Assembly: GCA_015143295.1 (NCBI GenBank)
Contig: JABCRI010001125.1
Location: 62,001 to 126,000, forward strand
Origin: Tetracentron sinense
Lineage: Eukaryota > Streptophyta > Magnoliopsida > Trochodendrales > Trochodendraceae
Length of the DNA: 64,000 nucleotides
Direction: 5' to 3'
Part shown: positions 1-11,656 of the stretch, piece by piece
Layout: each line of letters begins with the position of its first letter
Numbering within the stretch: position 1 is the stretch's first letter
The notes under the pieces: generated by a model
What the model saw: the letters and a program-made list of their open reading frames with translations, nothing else
Told to the model about the DNA's origin: nothing
Database searches by the model: none
Program-made: the position numbers and the translations under genes

Positions 1-12
1 ATAATAGCCTCC

Positions 13-264
13 ATGGTAATCAAAAATCTCGAAATAGCCACAGTAATAACTCAAAATCTTAAAAATGAGCATTGTAATAACAAAAATGAGCCTTGTAATC
101 ATGATAACAAATTTAAAAATCTAGATTATCAACATTTGCATATGAGCTCAACTAATTCAAATGGACAGGGAGTGAAAGATTTTGAGAAGGACACAGTTCC
201 TTCTGCAACTTTAGCTCATTTCACTCCTGAGGCACCTTATGTGCCTAGAGCTCCATTCCCTTAG
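13..264 (+). pseudogene. Probable end of retrotransposon gag or gag-protease linker
   Basis: An 83-aa open frame directly upstream of the protease segment. It is rich in Asn and Lys and ends in a Pro-rich stretch (PEAPYVPRAPFP), as the spacer between gag and protease often is. No zinc knuckle or other domain is visible. It is called only from its position. Confidence 0.35.
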
Positions 265-273
265 AGCTCCATT

Positions 274-585
274 TTGCAACATTCTACTCCTCCTAAGTTC
301 AAAGATCCGGGTACCCCTACAATTTCATGTGTCATTAAAGATCACTCTATTGACCAGATACTCCTTGATTTAGGAGCGAGTGTCAATTTGCTTCCCTTCT
401 CAGTATATGAGCAGCTTGGTTTAGGAGAGCTTCGCCCCACTTTGGTCATTTTACAATTAGCAGATAGATCTATTAAAATGCCACGTGAGATGATTGAAGA
501 TGTCCTTATCAAGGTCGACAAATTCTATTTCTTTGTTGACTTCTTTGTCCTTGATATGGAACTAGTTCATAATCTGAAAAGATAA
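274..585 (+). pseudogene. Retrotransposon aspartic protease remnant
   Basis: The segment contains LDLGASVNLLPFSVYEQLGL, the flap-to-active-site region of a retropepsin-like protease. The active site reads D-L-G-A, the form common in Athila-type elements, where many retroviruses have D-S/T-G-A. The downstream stretch (LQLADRSIKMPRE and VLIKVDKFYF) is also typical. The frame stops at 585, before the link to RT, so the polyprotein is interrupted. Confidence 0.75.
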
Positions 586-854
586 ATTCATCTAAGCTTG
601 AGTTAAAGTCACTTCCGGCAACACTCAAGTATGCCTTTCTAGGTCTGGATGAGACTCTCCCAATAATTATTGTATCCAATCTACCTATTGAGAACGAGAG
701 TCAGTTGACGGTGGTGTTGAAAAACCACAAGGGAGCTATTGGGTGGACTATAGCTGATCTGACGGGGATTAACCCCTCCATTTGCATGCACCGCATTCAT
801 CTCAAAGAGAATGCTAAACCATCTCAAGAAATGTAAAGAAGTTTAAATCCTAAC

Positions 855-1741
855 ATGAAAGAAGTCGTAATGAAGGAAGTGGTGAAATTGTTAGATGCGG
901 GTATCATATACCCCATCTCAGATAGGAAATGGGTAAGTCCTACCCAAGTAGTGCCTAAGAAATCAGGGATCATAGTTGTAGAGAATACGGTTGGAGTTCC
1001 AGTTCCCATGCGTACCACAACTGGATGGCGTGTATGCATTAATTACAGAAGATTGAACTCCGTGACAAGGAAAGATCACTTTCCTTTGCCTTTCATTGAC
1101 CAAATTCTCGAGAGACTAGCGGGGAAGAATTTCATTATTTCTTAGATAGTTATTCAGGATATAACTAGGTCTCATTATACCTCGAAGACCAAGAGAAAAC
1201 AACTTTCATATGCCCCTTTGGCACTTTTGCCTATAGGCGTATGCCATTTGGATTGTGCAATGCACCTATTACCTTTCAAGGGTGCATGTTATCCATTTTT
1301 TATAATATGGTCAAAAAGTTCCTCGAGGTGTCCATGGATGATTTCTCTGTTTTTGGCACAACTTTTGAAGATTGTCTACACAATCTGAACTTGGTTCTTC
1401 AAAGATGTGAAGAGACCAATTTAGTTCCAAGTTAGGAGAAGAGTCATTATATGATTCAAGAGGGAATAGTGTTAGGACACATTGTGTCAAGGAGAGGCAT
1501 TGAAGTAGGCAAGGCCAAGATTGACATAATTGCTAGTCTTCCACCGCCTACAACGGTGAGACAAATCCGGTCATTCCTTGGCCATGCGGGATTTTATAGA
1601 CATTTCATTAAAGACTTTAGTAAAATCTCCAGACCCTTATGCAATTTATTGTCTAAGGATGTCGCATTTGTCTTTGATGAAGCACATCTAGAGTCATTCG
1701 AAAAACTCCGCTCACTGTTGTCTACAACCCCTATATTGTAA
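855..1741 (+). pseudogene. Retrotransposon reverse transcriptase, broken into three frames
   Basis: Three consecutive ORF pieces (855-1145, 1241-1435, 1451-1741) read through the RT fingers (RVCINYRRLNSVTRKDHFPL), palm (MPFGLCNAPITFQ, then VSMDDFSVFG) and thumb/connection (IRSFLGHAGFYRHFIKDFS). The catalytic box reads S-M-D-D, so both aspartates are kept but the usual aromatic is replaced. Stops after FIIS and after LVPS break the frame, so no full enzyme can be made. Confidence 0.85.
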
Positions 1742-1759
1742 CCTCCCAATTGGTCCCTC

Positions 1760-2160
1760 CCATTTGAGCTAATGTGCGATGCATCTAACTATGCAATCAG
1801 TGCTGTTTTAGGACAAAGAGAAAATAGGACTCCACATGCCATATATTATTCTAGTAAAACTCTCTCAGATGCCCAATTAAATTATACTACCATTGAGAAG
1901 GAATTACTAGCAATAGTATTTGCTTTGGACAAGTTCAAATCTTATCTTCTAGGTTCAAAATTTTGGTGTTTACTGATCATGCTGCATTGTGGTATCTCTT
2001 GTCTAAGAAGGACACCAAACCAAGACTCATCAAATGGATACTCTTATTGTAAGAGTTTGATATGGAAATTCGAGATAAGAAAGGTTCTGACAATGTTGTC
2101 ATGGACCATTTGTCAAGAATTATGGTCGACCCTTTCAGTCCTTCTCTCCCAATTCATGAT
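1760..2160 (+). pseudogene. Retrotransposon RNase H remnant
   Basis: MCDASNYAISAVLGQ begins the RNase H fold with its first catalytic Asp, and [17 protein letters not shown] carries the conserved Glu helix. A frameshift near 1960 moves the continuation (KKGSDNVVMDHLSRI) to another frame at 2062. It directly follows RT as in Ty3 pol. Confidence 0.8.
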
Positions 2161-2289
2161 TCCTTCTCTAATGAACAACTGTTTGAGGTTTCACAAATGA
2201 AGCAACCTTGGTTTGCTTACATTGTGAATTACCTGGCAGTTGGACAGATCCCTTCTCAATGGTTTAAATAGGATAAAAACCGCTTCCAT

Positions 2290-3430
2290 CAAATTCTATT
2301 TTTGGAAAGACCCTGAATTGTTCAAGTATTGTTCTAACCAAATAATCCGTAGATGTGTGCCAAAGAGTGAATTCCATAGTATCATTAACTTATGTCACTC
2401 CCTAGCATGCGGAGGACATTTTGGAGGAATAAAAACCATATCCAAGATCTTGCAAAGTGGATTATATTGACCCTCTTTATTCAAAGATGCCCAAGAATTC
2501 TGTCAAACCTGTGATAGGTGCCAAAGAATGGGTGCTATCTAACAAAGAGACATGATGCCTCTTTCCCCAATTCTCATTGTAGAATTGTTCAATATGTGAG
2601 GGATTCATTTCATGGGTTCTTTTCCGCCATCTTTCGGATATGAATTTATTTTGGTGGCGGTGGACTATGTCTCAAAATTGTTGAAGGCGGTTTCCAGTAA
2701 GACAAATGACCACAAAGTTGTCATCAAGTTCTTAAATGACAATATTTTTTGTCGTTTTGGCATACCTCGGGCTATTATTAGTGATAGAGGAGCACATTTT
2801 TGCAATCGTATTTTTCAAATTCATCACTCACAAGATAGCCACTCCATACCACCCCCAAATTAGTGGTCAGGTGGAAGTGTTAAATAAGGAAATCAAACGA
2901 ATTTTAGAGAAAACTATTCGACCCAATAGAAAGGATTGGTCTTTGAGACTGAACGACGTCCTTTAGGCCTATCGTAGGGCCTATAAGACCCCCATCAGTA
3001 TGTCCTGCTATTGCCTAGTTTTTGGCAAGCCTTGCCATTTACAGGTAGAGTTGGAACATAAAGCCATGTGGGCCATTAAAAAGTTTAACTTCGACATGGT
3101 CTCGACTGGTTCAAACTGAAAACTTCAACTCTCTGAGTTAGAAGAGATACAGAATGACGCATATGAGAGTTCCAAAATCTACAAAGCAGGGATAAAAGTC
3201 TTCCATGATAAAACCATTCTTAGGAAGTCCTTCATGTCTAAACAGAAAGTTTGGCTCTTTAACTCTAAATTGCATCTCTTCCCAGGTAAGCTTTGGTCCA
3301 GATGGAATGGTCCAATATTCATGATCTTATCGACATCCCCTCATGGAGCCATTGAGATCCAAGACCCTAGAGACAGGCGTGTTCTCAAGTTTAATGCCTA
3401 GAGATTGAAACCCTATGTTGAGGGTATTGT
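2290..3430 (+). pseudogene. Retrotransposon integrase remnant
   Basis: The N-terminal zinc-binding part (His residues in FHSIINLCHSLACGGHFG, then FCQTCDRCQRMG) is at 2350-2530. The catalytic core follows in shifted frames: VAVDYVSKLL (first Asp), [14 protein letters not shown] (second Asp) and [14 protein letters not shown] (Glu). The C-terminal part near 3250-3420 (KLHLFPGKLWSRWNGP, PHGAIEI, RRVLKFNA) matches the end of Athila/Tat integrases. Stops at 2470, 2863 and 2966 and a frameshift around 2825 inactivate it. Confidence 0.85.
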
Positions 3431-3499
3431 GCATTGAGAGGCGATTGAATCCATCAACTTGATGAACCCTATCACCATGGATGAGTGAAACTGAATCAC

Positions 3500-4870
3500 G
3501 TCTAGCTAAAGCCAAGAAAATTAGCGCTTGTTGGGAGGCAACCCAACCCCTTTTGTAGCATTTCCGTAGGTTCTTAGATTAGTCTTTTAGTTTTAGGAGT
3601 TTAAGTTTGGGGTGAAGTAAAACATACTCAATCCATCGTAGTCATTGCAAGTTTGTGGATGCGTGAGACTTCACTGTGCTCATCTGTCTGTCTAGTTTGC
3701 ATCATCACTCACCCAGCTTGAGGTAGTTTGGAACCAACTAGAATCTATTTAGGTTAAGCGAGAGGGAGAGCATTCCCCAGATTGTGAGTCCGTGTCTATA
3801 AAATCCTGATAAGAGGATGATGTTCCTGGTGAACTAACTGTGGAGGTGTTGTTGAACCTTCGAAGGAATTGCATACAATGGCATGAATCCATGAACCTCT
3901 GGAATGAGCGTTGCTTCCTCAAGATAGTTTAGGATTCTTCTTTCTAAAAAAAAATTGATTGAACAAAAAATTGGCTCATCCCACTATTGTAATCCGCTCG
4001 AACGCCCATTGTGGCCGCCCGAGCAGTAATTTTGCCTTTAAAAAATTGAAAAAAAAAATTGGCTCATCCCACTATTGAAAACCACTCGGGCGGCCTCTAG
4101 GGGCGCTCAAGTGGAAATTTCCGAGTTATATATATATATATGTATATATATATATACAATACAATTCGTAACCGCTCGGGCGCCCAAGACCACCGCCTAA
4201 GCGGTTTTGTCCAGAATTTTTTTTTTAGAAGCGTATCAGTCCCTCTTTTAAAAGCAATTCAAATCCCATTCTTTCAAAACCCATCCATCCCTCTCCTCCA
4301 AACCTACAATTCTAACTTCTCAATTATGTTCTCTTGTTCTATTTTCTCCCTTATTCAAATCTCATTGTGAAACAATGTTCCATAGTGAGTGAAAAAATCT
4401 TTTGAGTTGTGAAACATTGGCGTGAAGGTCTTGGGTTGTAGAGAACGTGATTAAAGATTTTGTATCGAAGCCTTTGGAGTGTAGAGAAGATTATTCCCAG
4501 AATTTGGATTTTGATGATTGGTTGGGATTAGGGGTTGCAAGGTTGAAGATTGAAAGTTAGGTTGTGAACATGAGAATTTGGGTTTTGAAGTAGCTTCAAG
4601 TTGAGTTTGGTTAAGTGTGATCTTGAATATTTTTGATTTCTTAAAGCAAGATTAGGAGGTTGGTTGTGATTTTGGAGAGATAAATCAAACTTTCAAGTTT
4701 GGGGGTGATTTACACAAGTTATTCTTGTGTTGAAAGAGTGCAAAGTGGTGTCCACCAAGTGTTTGGTAAAAAAACCTGAAAGGAATTTTCGAAGATGAAA
4801 TGCTCCAAAACAAGTTAAAAGCAGAGTAAGTCATCCAAAGAGAAACCCAAGTCCGCTTGGGAGAGAAAAA
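3500..4870 (+). other. Post-pol spacer of the Athila-like element
   Basis: No coding domain is seen. The stretch holds A-runs, a TA dinucleotide run at about 4129-4157, and three GC-rich paired palindromic blocks at 3993-4026, 4081-4114 and 4171-4205. The first two follow the same lead (ttggctcatcccactattg), so they are a diverged tandem pair. The first polypurine-like motif (aagtttgggggtga) is near 4694. Confidence 0.6.
3961..4205 (+). repeat. Three GC-rich paired palindromic blocks
   Basis: Each block has two half-sites of the type ccgctcgggcggcc and its inverted partner, separated by about 5 to 7 bases. They stand out in AT-rich surroundings. A related pair occurs in the presumed LTR at 7704-7736. 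Confidence 0.7.
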
Positions 4871-4872
4871 AG

Positions 4873-5594
4873 ATGGGTTTCCAAACACGTTTCGTGGTGA
4901 ATGAGGTGTTTCGAGACAACGAGGAAACTTCATGGGTCGTGCAAGAATTTGAAAGGCGCCAACTGGGCGGCCTTTTTAGTCCTGCCGCGATAGTTTACCC
5001 CCGGATCGTAAAATTGTTCTATCAGAACATGACAAAAAGAGCCTTAAACCTGGGGGTACTCTATGTCTCTATTGATGGCGGGAACTACACCATCACACTC
5101 GGCACATCGCTAATGCTTTAGGTTGTCCTGCACCTCGCCCCTTGTCCGATCTGATGAGGCAAGTCCCAACCGACATGACTATACAAACTATGATTGATGA
5201 CATGTGCGAATGGAGATATGGTGATGACAACTACACATGTACCCTTCGTGTGAATCTTCCTCCACGACTATGGTTAGTTAACTGGATCTTCAAGAAGAAT
5301 ATGATCCCTTTGGGCCAGAAAGAGGAGAGAAGAGGCCCATTTGTAAAGGCATTATATGCGATGGGGCGAGGCTTTTGGGTTCCGGCTGCTCAAATCATTT
5401 GGGACCAAATGGAAAAGGTTCATGATGAATTGGTCAAAAGAGAATTGAAAGCAAGCAAGACATGGGACCTTCCTTTCCCCAATTTAATCACTGAGATTCT
5501 GCATCAACAAGGGTTTGTATATGATAAAGATGAGACTAGTGATTCGACTTTGCCCACTATTAGCCTATCAAAGTGGAACCAGAGCATGCAATGA
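4873..5594 (+). pseudogene. Env-position ORF of the Athila-like element (putative plant transposon protein), frameshifted
   Basis: Two ORFs (4873-5121, 5142-5594) in different frames read as one protein. The first contains FSPAAIVYPRIVKLFYQNM. The second contains DNYTCTLRVNLPP, LWLVNWIFKKNMIPLGQK and RRGPFVKALYAMGRGFWVPA. This wording is known to me from the plant transposon protein domain found after pol in Athila/Tat elements. Its function is not known. The frameshift near 5121 makes it a pseudogene. Confidence 0.65.
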
Positions 5595-5668
5595 ATGACA
5601 ATTTTAATAGGTCCACTCCCTGACCACTCCCTCAACAGCCACCTCCGCAAACCAAAATCCATTTTCAG

Positions 5669-5860
5669 ATGACATTTGAGCAATACGAGTACCTCCGTCT
5701 AGGCCAGGAGAAGATGTTCATCGAGATGGACATGATTCACGACGAGCTTGGAGCTCTTCATCAGGACTCTTTTGAGACTCAACACCTCCTTCGTTCAGTT
5801 TATGAGGCTCAGCTCAGTGCATCTAGTTCCTCTGCACCACCACCTTTTGGTCCTCAGTGA
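5669..5860 (+). pseudogene. C-terminal continuation of the env-position ORF
   Basis: A short ORF (MTFEQYEYLRLGQEKMFIEM, ending SSSSAPPPFGPQ) separated from the preceding ORF by stops. The acidic helical stretch with a Ser/Pro tail looks like the end of the same polypeptide. No domain recognised. Confidence 0.4.
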
Positions 5861-6621
5861 TGCAGCATTTTCTTTTAGGCGTTCTAGGATTTTGCATTTC
5901 TTGGTTTTAGTTGTTTTCTTTTCTTACTAGTGTGTTTTATGGTTCTTTTCTTTTCTTTGGCCTACTTATGTCGAACTCCATGTTATTAAGGATTATGCTT
6001 ATGTTTTTAGTCTATACACTTACTTTTGAGCATTCTCCTTTATCTCATTGACTTTGTGGTTACTAACATCTTATAAAGGTCTTGTTTTCAATGAAGTTTG
6101 GGGGTTATGTTTATGTGTTATTTCATCCCCCTTTTTCATTGATTGATCTTATGTTTCCGGCATTCACCAAACGAGGTAATATTGTTCTTCTTTTCATTTG
6201 TGTTTCTTGCATTTTATTTTACATTGAAGACAACATATTGTTCAAGTTTGGGGGTGCAGTAAATTGAATTACAATGGTGACTATGTAAAAATGCAAGGAT
6301 ATCGGGTCTATTAGGATACTTTTTGCAAGTGTTGAATAGTTAGTAACTACAGAATATTGTGACATGTAGATCATAATTCAATTTTTATTGGTGAGTGTAA
6401 ATTCAAAAACACATGATCACACAATTAACAAATATAATTATTGTTCGAACCATTTATGCTTGAGTAATAAATGAGTCATTAGTAGACTTTGAATAATGCA
6501 CGAGCACTCTAACATTTATTTTGTGGGACTTGAAACTTAGTCATCTTAATCTATATTTTTGTTATTTCATGCGGAATTAGATGACCTAAAAATTGATCAA
6601 CCTTGACATAACTTATTTGTG

Positions 6622-6669
<48 letters not shown>

Positions 6670-7463
6670 GGCAACCTGACCAAGCTTTATACCAAGTAAC
6701 CGAGCATCTTGCCTCAGTAAGTAATGAGGCTCACGTCAAACAGCGAAAGTTCCAGAATGGATAAAAGCTTGTATATGACTAGTTTAAGTCCAGAGCCTAT
6801 TTGACTCGAGTTAATAAGCCCTGAGGGGTATCTTGACAACTAGTGTTCTAAAGTCTTCTGATTTGGGAGTCATTGGCTTAACACTCGCTATGTGGGTTGT
6901 CTAGAAAGCTTAATGGACTTAATCACTGCACAGTACACAAAAAAAAAATGTTTAAATCTAATGATTGATAAGTTAAAATGTCTTCGGTTGTTGAAATTGA
7001 TAGCGATTCTAATAACTTGTGAGATGACAGAATATGTGTTTTGAAGCAAAGTTGTGGCCACATATTATAATGGTAGTTCACTACACATCAAAGAAACTAA
7101 TGAAATTTCTTTAAATAGCATAATGGTTTGAATTTTGATTGAAATTGAATGAAAGTGTGATCATAAATATTTGAATCTTTAAACTTGTTAATAACTTGAG
7201 AATTATAGTGTTTGTGTTACAATTCTCTTATTACTAATTTGTTCTAACAACTGTTTGAGTTTAGAAGTTCTGATTGAGCATTTTTGCAGGACTAGATATT
7301 AGTAATGATGTTTGTGGGTATCATCTCTGGTAAACCCTCATAACACTATAACTCGTCCTCTATGGACGCCTAGAGGTTTAAAGGCTTGTTGTTGGATCGT
7401 ACGAAAGTGGATGTAGACTAGTTTTATTTCTTTCTTTGCATTGTTAAAGGACTAGCAATGTGT
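5861..7463 (+). other. 3' untranslated spacer of the Athila-like element
   Basis: No supported ORF. It contains two further copies of the polypurine-like motif aagtttgggggt (about 6097 and 6248) and a long TA microsatellite. Confidence 0.5.
6624..6665. repeat. (TA)n microsatellite
   Basis: An uninterrupted TA dinucleotide run of about 40 bases, directly visible. Confidence 0.95.
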
Positions 7464-7474
7464 AAGTTTGGGGG
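7464..7474 (+). promoter_or_regulatory. Polypurine tract of the Athila-like element
   Basis: The motif aagtttgggggtg directly precedes tgtgatcagtgtctaatg, which has the TG start expected of an LTR. The same motif occurs three more times upstream, so this copy is chosen because it is the last. Confidence 0.55.
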
Positions 7475-8700
7475 TGTGATCAGTGTCTAATGTTGCACAT
7501 TTAGGCATCCGAAAGTACACTTGTTAGCTCTTTAGGACTTAATTCTTGTAATTTTTAATTACAATTTGTTGTTTTCAGGACCAAATTGAGAAAAGACCAT
7601 AATTCTCAAATATTAAGAGCTTTCAAGAACTTAAAAGAGCCCAGGCGATGAAAGAACTGAAGGAAACAGGAAAAGAAACAAAGCAAAAGTGCACTGCCAC
7701 AAACCGCCTGAGCACAAGTAACCACCACTCAAGCGGAAATTCGTAGTTTTATTTTCTGATTTTTTTCCTTTTGAAACCCTACTTGCTACCTTATAAAAGA
7801 AAACGAGTTCATAAGTTCCAAGGACGATTTTTATCAGAGAAAGAGGCTCTAAAAGAGTTTTGGAAGGTCTTAGAGCATCGAATCTTCACCATCCATGGCA
7901 TTTACTCTTTCTCGCATGATCACCTAATCTCTCCATCTAGGGTTTCAATGAAACCCTAGTCAAGTAAACATGGTTTAGTTGTTTTGTTTTAGGGTTTTAT
8001 TATTTGTAAACGATGATTACATGACTTGAGGATTGCTTTGACAATCGATTATAATGTTTATATTCAATCTTAATAAAGTTCTTCCTTGTCTTAAGAATTC
8101 TTCTTTTTGATTGAGATTCAATTCATATTTAATTTCTGTGTAATTTTATATATGAACATTTATGCAATGAAACTTATTGTACAAGTAGTTAAATATTAAG
8201 ATGATCTATGCTTAGGAAAGATGAATCGAGCTACAATCAACCAAAGATAGGTCATGCCTAAAATTTAAATACTTGACCTTCTTGATGATTTAAATTGAGA
8301 CTTGTAGTCTCAATTAATCGTAATTGAGTGCAAATAATTCTACCCTAATTAAATACACTATATCATGGTTAGGAGGCTAGTGGTAGATTTGATGCCCTAA
8401 ATCAATTTTTTGTCTTGACTTTCATATCACTTTTAATTTTTTTTGGCATTTAGAATAATTTTAGGATTTTTAAATACAAACCAAACCCTTTGTGTTCGCC
8501 ATTAAATCAAAATCAATCTTTACAATTAAGCAAAGTTACCAGCACAGTCTTTATAGTTTGACACCTTTAGTGCTATTATGAGGTAACGATCTTAATCGAT
8601 CAATTTTATAATTGTAAACTGTATTCCAAGTGTGTAAGAGTTCAATAAAAGTAAACCATTAGAAGTGGACATCTCCACTTAACAAAACATATGCATTTAC
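7475..8700 (+). mobile_element. Presumed 3' LTR of the Athila-like element; right end not determined
   Basis: Starts with TG after the polypurine tract and lacks coding capacity. It carries paired GC-rich palindromes at 7704-7736 and a TATA-like ttataaaa at 7791. The 5' LTR is outside the window, so the right end and the target duplication cannot be fixed. The given end is approximate. Confidence 0.45.
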
Positions 8701-9766
8701 TCCCTCTCATCACTCAACAGTAATCAAGATAGGGCCACTTATCAAGGGCCCTCTCTTCCTCAAGATGATCCACAACAGACTCCTCCTCAACCCATGGTCC
8801 CAGAGCACATATGTCAAATGGACCTGCCGAAGATAACAGTTCAGTTGAGTATTGAATAACTCACCGTATAAAAACCACTAGATAATAATGTTAAAACATT
8901 AATATGCTTTCATATACAATTTATCGGAACAATCATGCATACGGTAAATTAAGTGCGGAAATCATACTTTCAGATGTCAAATGTGCATACTTTTCAAAAC
9001 CATATACTTCACTTTACTTTCTTTGGAAACCTTATGCTTTTATAAGTTTCTTCATGTCTTTTAATTTACAATTATCATCTTTCATTTACTTTACACATAG
9101 CTTATTATGGGAGTTTCAATACGTTGCTAGTGTCCGACCTAAATGGAGCGAAACATACTAGCATCATTCATATACTTTAGGCGTGCCTTGTAACTATACT
9201 TGGTCTGAATATACTAGCACCCTTAACCAAACTCCCCGCTGACATCTTTGTACATCATTATACTTTGAATCAGATGACTAATACCTACCCTACTTGGAGT
9301 GGAGTTCATTAGCATCCTCCCAATACTTTCCTTTTTTCCTTTATTCATTTTACTTGGAATCAGATGATTAATGCCCACCCTACTTGGAGTGGAGTCCATT
9401 AACATCCTCCCATACTTTCCTTCTTTCCATTATTTATTTTAGTTGAAATCAGATGATTAATACCCACCTTGCTTGGAGTGGAGTCCATTAACATCCTCCA
9501 AATACCATCATTTATCTTTTTTTTATTTTTCTTCACTTTATTTTCTGAATACCCGTACATATACAAAGACCCGATCATGCAATACAAGTGCTCATATATC
9601 ATTTGTGAGTGATATGATAGATAATTGAAACCCCCTAATTAGTCATAACAACACTTTATACCCTTCACCATTTCATAGCATGCATGTACATAGATTAAAT
9701 GCCTAATTTTCATCAATTCTATATGCCTTTTCATCAATTTCATTTCACAATTCAATAGCATGTATA
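8701..9766. other. AT-rich non-coding sequence with local tandem duplications
   Basis: No gene is supported. It holds a three-unit tandem repeat (9265-9528). A stretch at 9679-9755 reappears right of the solo LTR at about 11150-11230, so that LTR sits in a locally repeated background, perhaps the body of another LTR element. Confidence 0.5.
9265..9528. repeat. Three tandem units of about 88 bp
   Basis: Each unit carries gaatcagatgattaatacc, a cttggagtggagtccatta stretch and acatcctccca, followed by a T-rich tail. Units start at about 9265, 9355 and 9443 and differ by scattered substitutions. Confidence 0.85.
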
Positions 9767-11149
9767 TGTTAGCCTTTAGGTTTTTTGACCTAAGGTAACA
9801 TCTTTGATTGTGATGATAACACAATAATAGAATCACATTTGTGTTACTAATGTTCTATTGAGTTTAAGTGTAATTCAACTTATGAAAAACATTAGCACAT
9901 TATCCAAGGTAAAAATATGAAAATAGCAATCAAGTAAGAAAGATTCTCCATCAAGCTATAAGAAAGCAATTTGATCAAGTTGAACACATTGAAGATCATG
10001 CCCAAAGCCCAAGTTGGATCTTAAAACTAAAGCCAAATCTACTCAAGATTAAGATTAAAGATTAAAGACTCTCAAGAAGGTTTTATAGTTTAGTTTTTGA
10101 GAGTACTTAGGATTTATGTAAGAAATCCTCAAAGTTTGGTTAGTTGAATTGCTCAATACTTAGATTAATCATAAGTGCCTTAAGACCCAATTGAATATCA
10201 ATCTAATGACCTAAAACATGATAAATATTTTGTTAAAGATAAGGTATAAGACCATGGAAATCATGTCCATAATTTTGGTTCAGCAAAAATTAGTATTCTA
10301 TAGAAATACAAAGGACTCGTCGACGAGTGGGACTGTGGTCTCAACACTCGTCAACGAGTGAAGAAACAGCAGCTGCGGATTAAATTTGACAGCTTCACTT
10401 GTCGATGACTGGTAAGTGCATCCTTGCACTCGTTGACAACTGCATGCAAGGAACGCCCAATGGCTAGTTTTTAACGGCTCTTTGAGTTTCCAAGAAGCTT
10501 CCAACAGCTTTATTTTCTCAAGGGCTACAAATAGGATTGATTTATTAATGAAATTAAGAACTCCAATCATTCCAATCACTCATTCAATCACTCCAAGGCT
10601 TAGATTGCCAAATCTATTAAGTTCACCCTAAAAATCCAAAATCCTAGTTTTCGAGCTATTCAACTCATATCTTTAAGGGATTCATAGAAGATCTTAATTG
10701 TAATCTATTAGCTCATCTAAGAAGCATTTCAATGTTGTAAAACACTTATCCAAAGTGTGTTGAAATCAAGACATCCGGGGGAGTCTTGTCCGTGAAGCCG
10801 GTAGTTTTGTAAAGTGTGATCTCTACCCGGAAAGAGATTGTAACGGTTAGATCTTCACCCGGAAGAAGGTTATGCGATTTGGTATAAATCATGGTGAATC
10901 CTCTAGCGGGTATAACTTGAAGCGGAGATGTAGGCAGGTTGCCGAACCTCGTGAACAACATTGTGCGTCTATGTGTTTGCAATCTCTCTAACTCTTCTCT
11001 TTATTTAATTGTCTTGCATTATTGGTAGAATTGCTAAAAAAAATTTCCCTTTAACTTGTTTAAGTTGAAATTCCACTTAGGGAAGTATAAAGTTTTTAAA
11101 TTTGCCTTAAACCTTATTCCCCCCTCTAGGGTCCAATCCTTGGGCAACA
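9767..11149 (+). mobile_element. Solo LTR (copia/SIRE-like) with target duplication GTATA
   Basis: The 1383-bp unit begins TGTTAGCC and ends GGGCAACA, so it has TGTT/AACA termini, and it is flanked on both sides by GTATA (9762-9766, 11150-11154). No internal region, PBS or PPT is present, so this is a solo LTR left by LTR-LTR recombination. The end wording (ccccctctagggtccaatcc, then ttgggcaaca) recalls SIRE/Maximus copia LTRs; that lineage call is inference. It contains four copies of a CACTCGTCGACGAGTG-type palindrome at 10315-10442. Confidence 0.88.
10315..10442. repeat. Four palindromes in two pairs inside the solo LTR
   Basis: Copies at 10315-10328 (actcgtcgacgagt), 10345-10360 (cactcgtcaacgagtg), 10396-10412 and 10427-10442. 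Spacing within each pair is about 15-17 bases. The copies decay from perfect to imperfect. Confidence 0.85.
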
Positions 11150-11154
11150 GTATA

Positions 11155-11656
11155 TGCCAATGTTAATTTCCTAATTCTCATCAATTCCATATGTTTTTTT
11201 TATCAAATTATACATTTCATCATTTCATTCATTTAGAAATCACCACATAATCAATTAGTAGGGCCTAATTGCATCACATCATCAACAATCATGATTTTCA
11301 TTAATTTCTAATTAAGGAATTAATATCAAGACTATCTAGCAAACTATGTACTTTAAATCATCAATCAAACCTAGGGTTTTCTCCTCTCCCTTGCCAAATT
11401 AGGTGAAAAGATCTTAGAATACTTTAAACCATCGAAATAGAACATCTATTTATTGTCATAGAGTTTTAAAACCCTAATTTTCACAATTTTTAATAAGACT
11501 GTTCGCGACTTCCGATCGATCGTGGGTAAGTTCCGATCGATTAGAACCAGACATAATTTCTACGCAAGATTTCTTGTTGTGATCGATTGATCGCACTGTA
11601 TCATCCGATCGATTGCACAATATCTTACTGAAAAATCCGATGAACCTCAAATCTAA
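11155..11656. other. Flanking sequence with CGATCGAT palindromes
   Basis: No ORF. It contains several atcgatcg-type palindromes between 11512 and 11615. Matching motifs at 13049-13082, on the far side of the next LTR, suggest that one element was split by that insertion. Confidence 0.5.

Larger units (their letters stand above)
1..7474 (+). mobile_element. Athila-like Ty3 LTR retrotransposon, internal region, degenerate, 5' end outside window
   Basis: Translated pieces appear in the Ty3 order protease, reverse transcriptase, RNase H, integrase, followed by a long non-pol region with an extra ORF. They lie in several frames with stops and frameshifts, so the copy is dead. The RNase H and connection wording ([20 protein letters not shown]) and the late ORF after integrase are typical of the Athila group. 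The 5' LTR, PBS and most of gag lie left of the window. The copy ends at a polypurine tract at 7464 and a presumed 3' LTR. Assignment to Athila rather than another Tat-type lineage is inference from remembered family features. Confidence 0.8.

Noticed and set aside
4873-5594. A genuine envelope gene
   Set aside because: No signal peptide or membrane segment is visible; only the env position and plant transposon protein wording.
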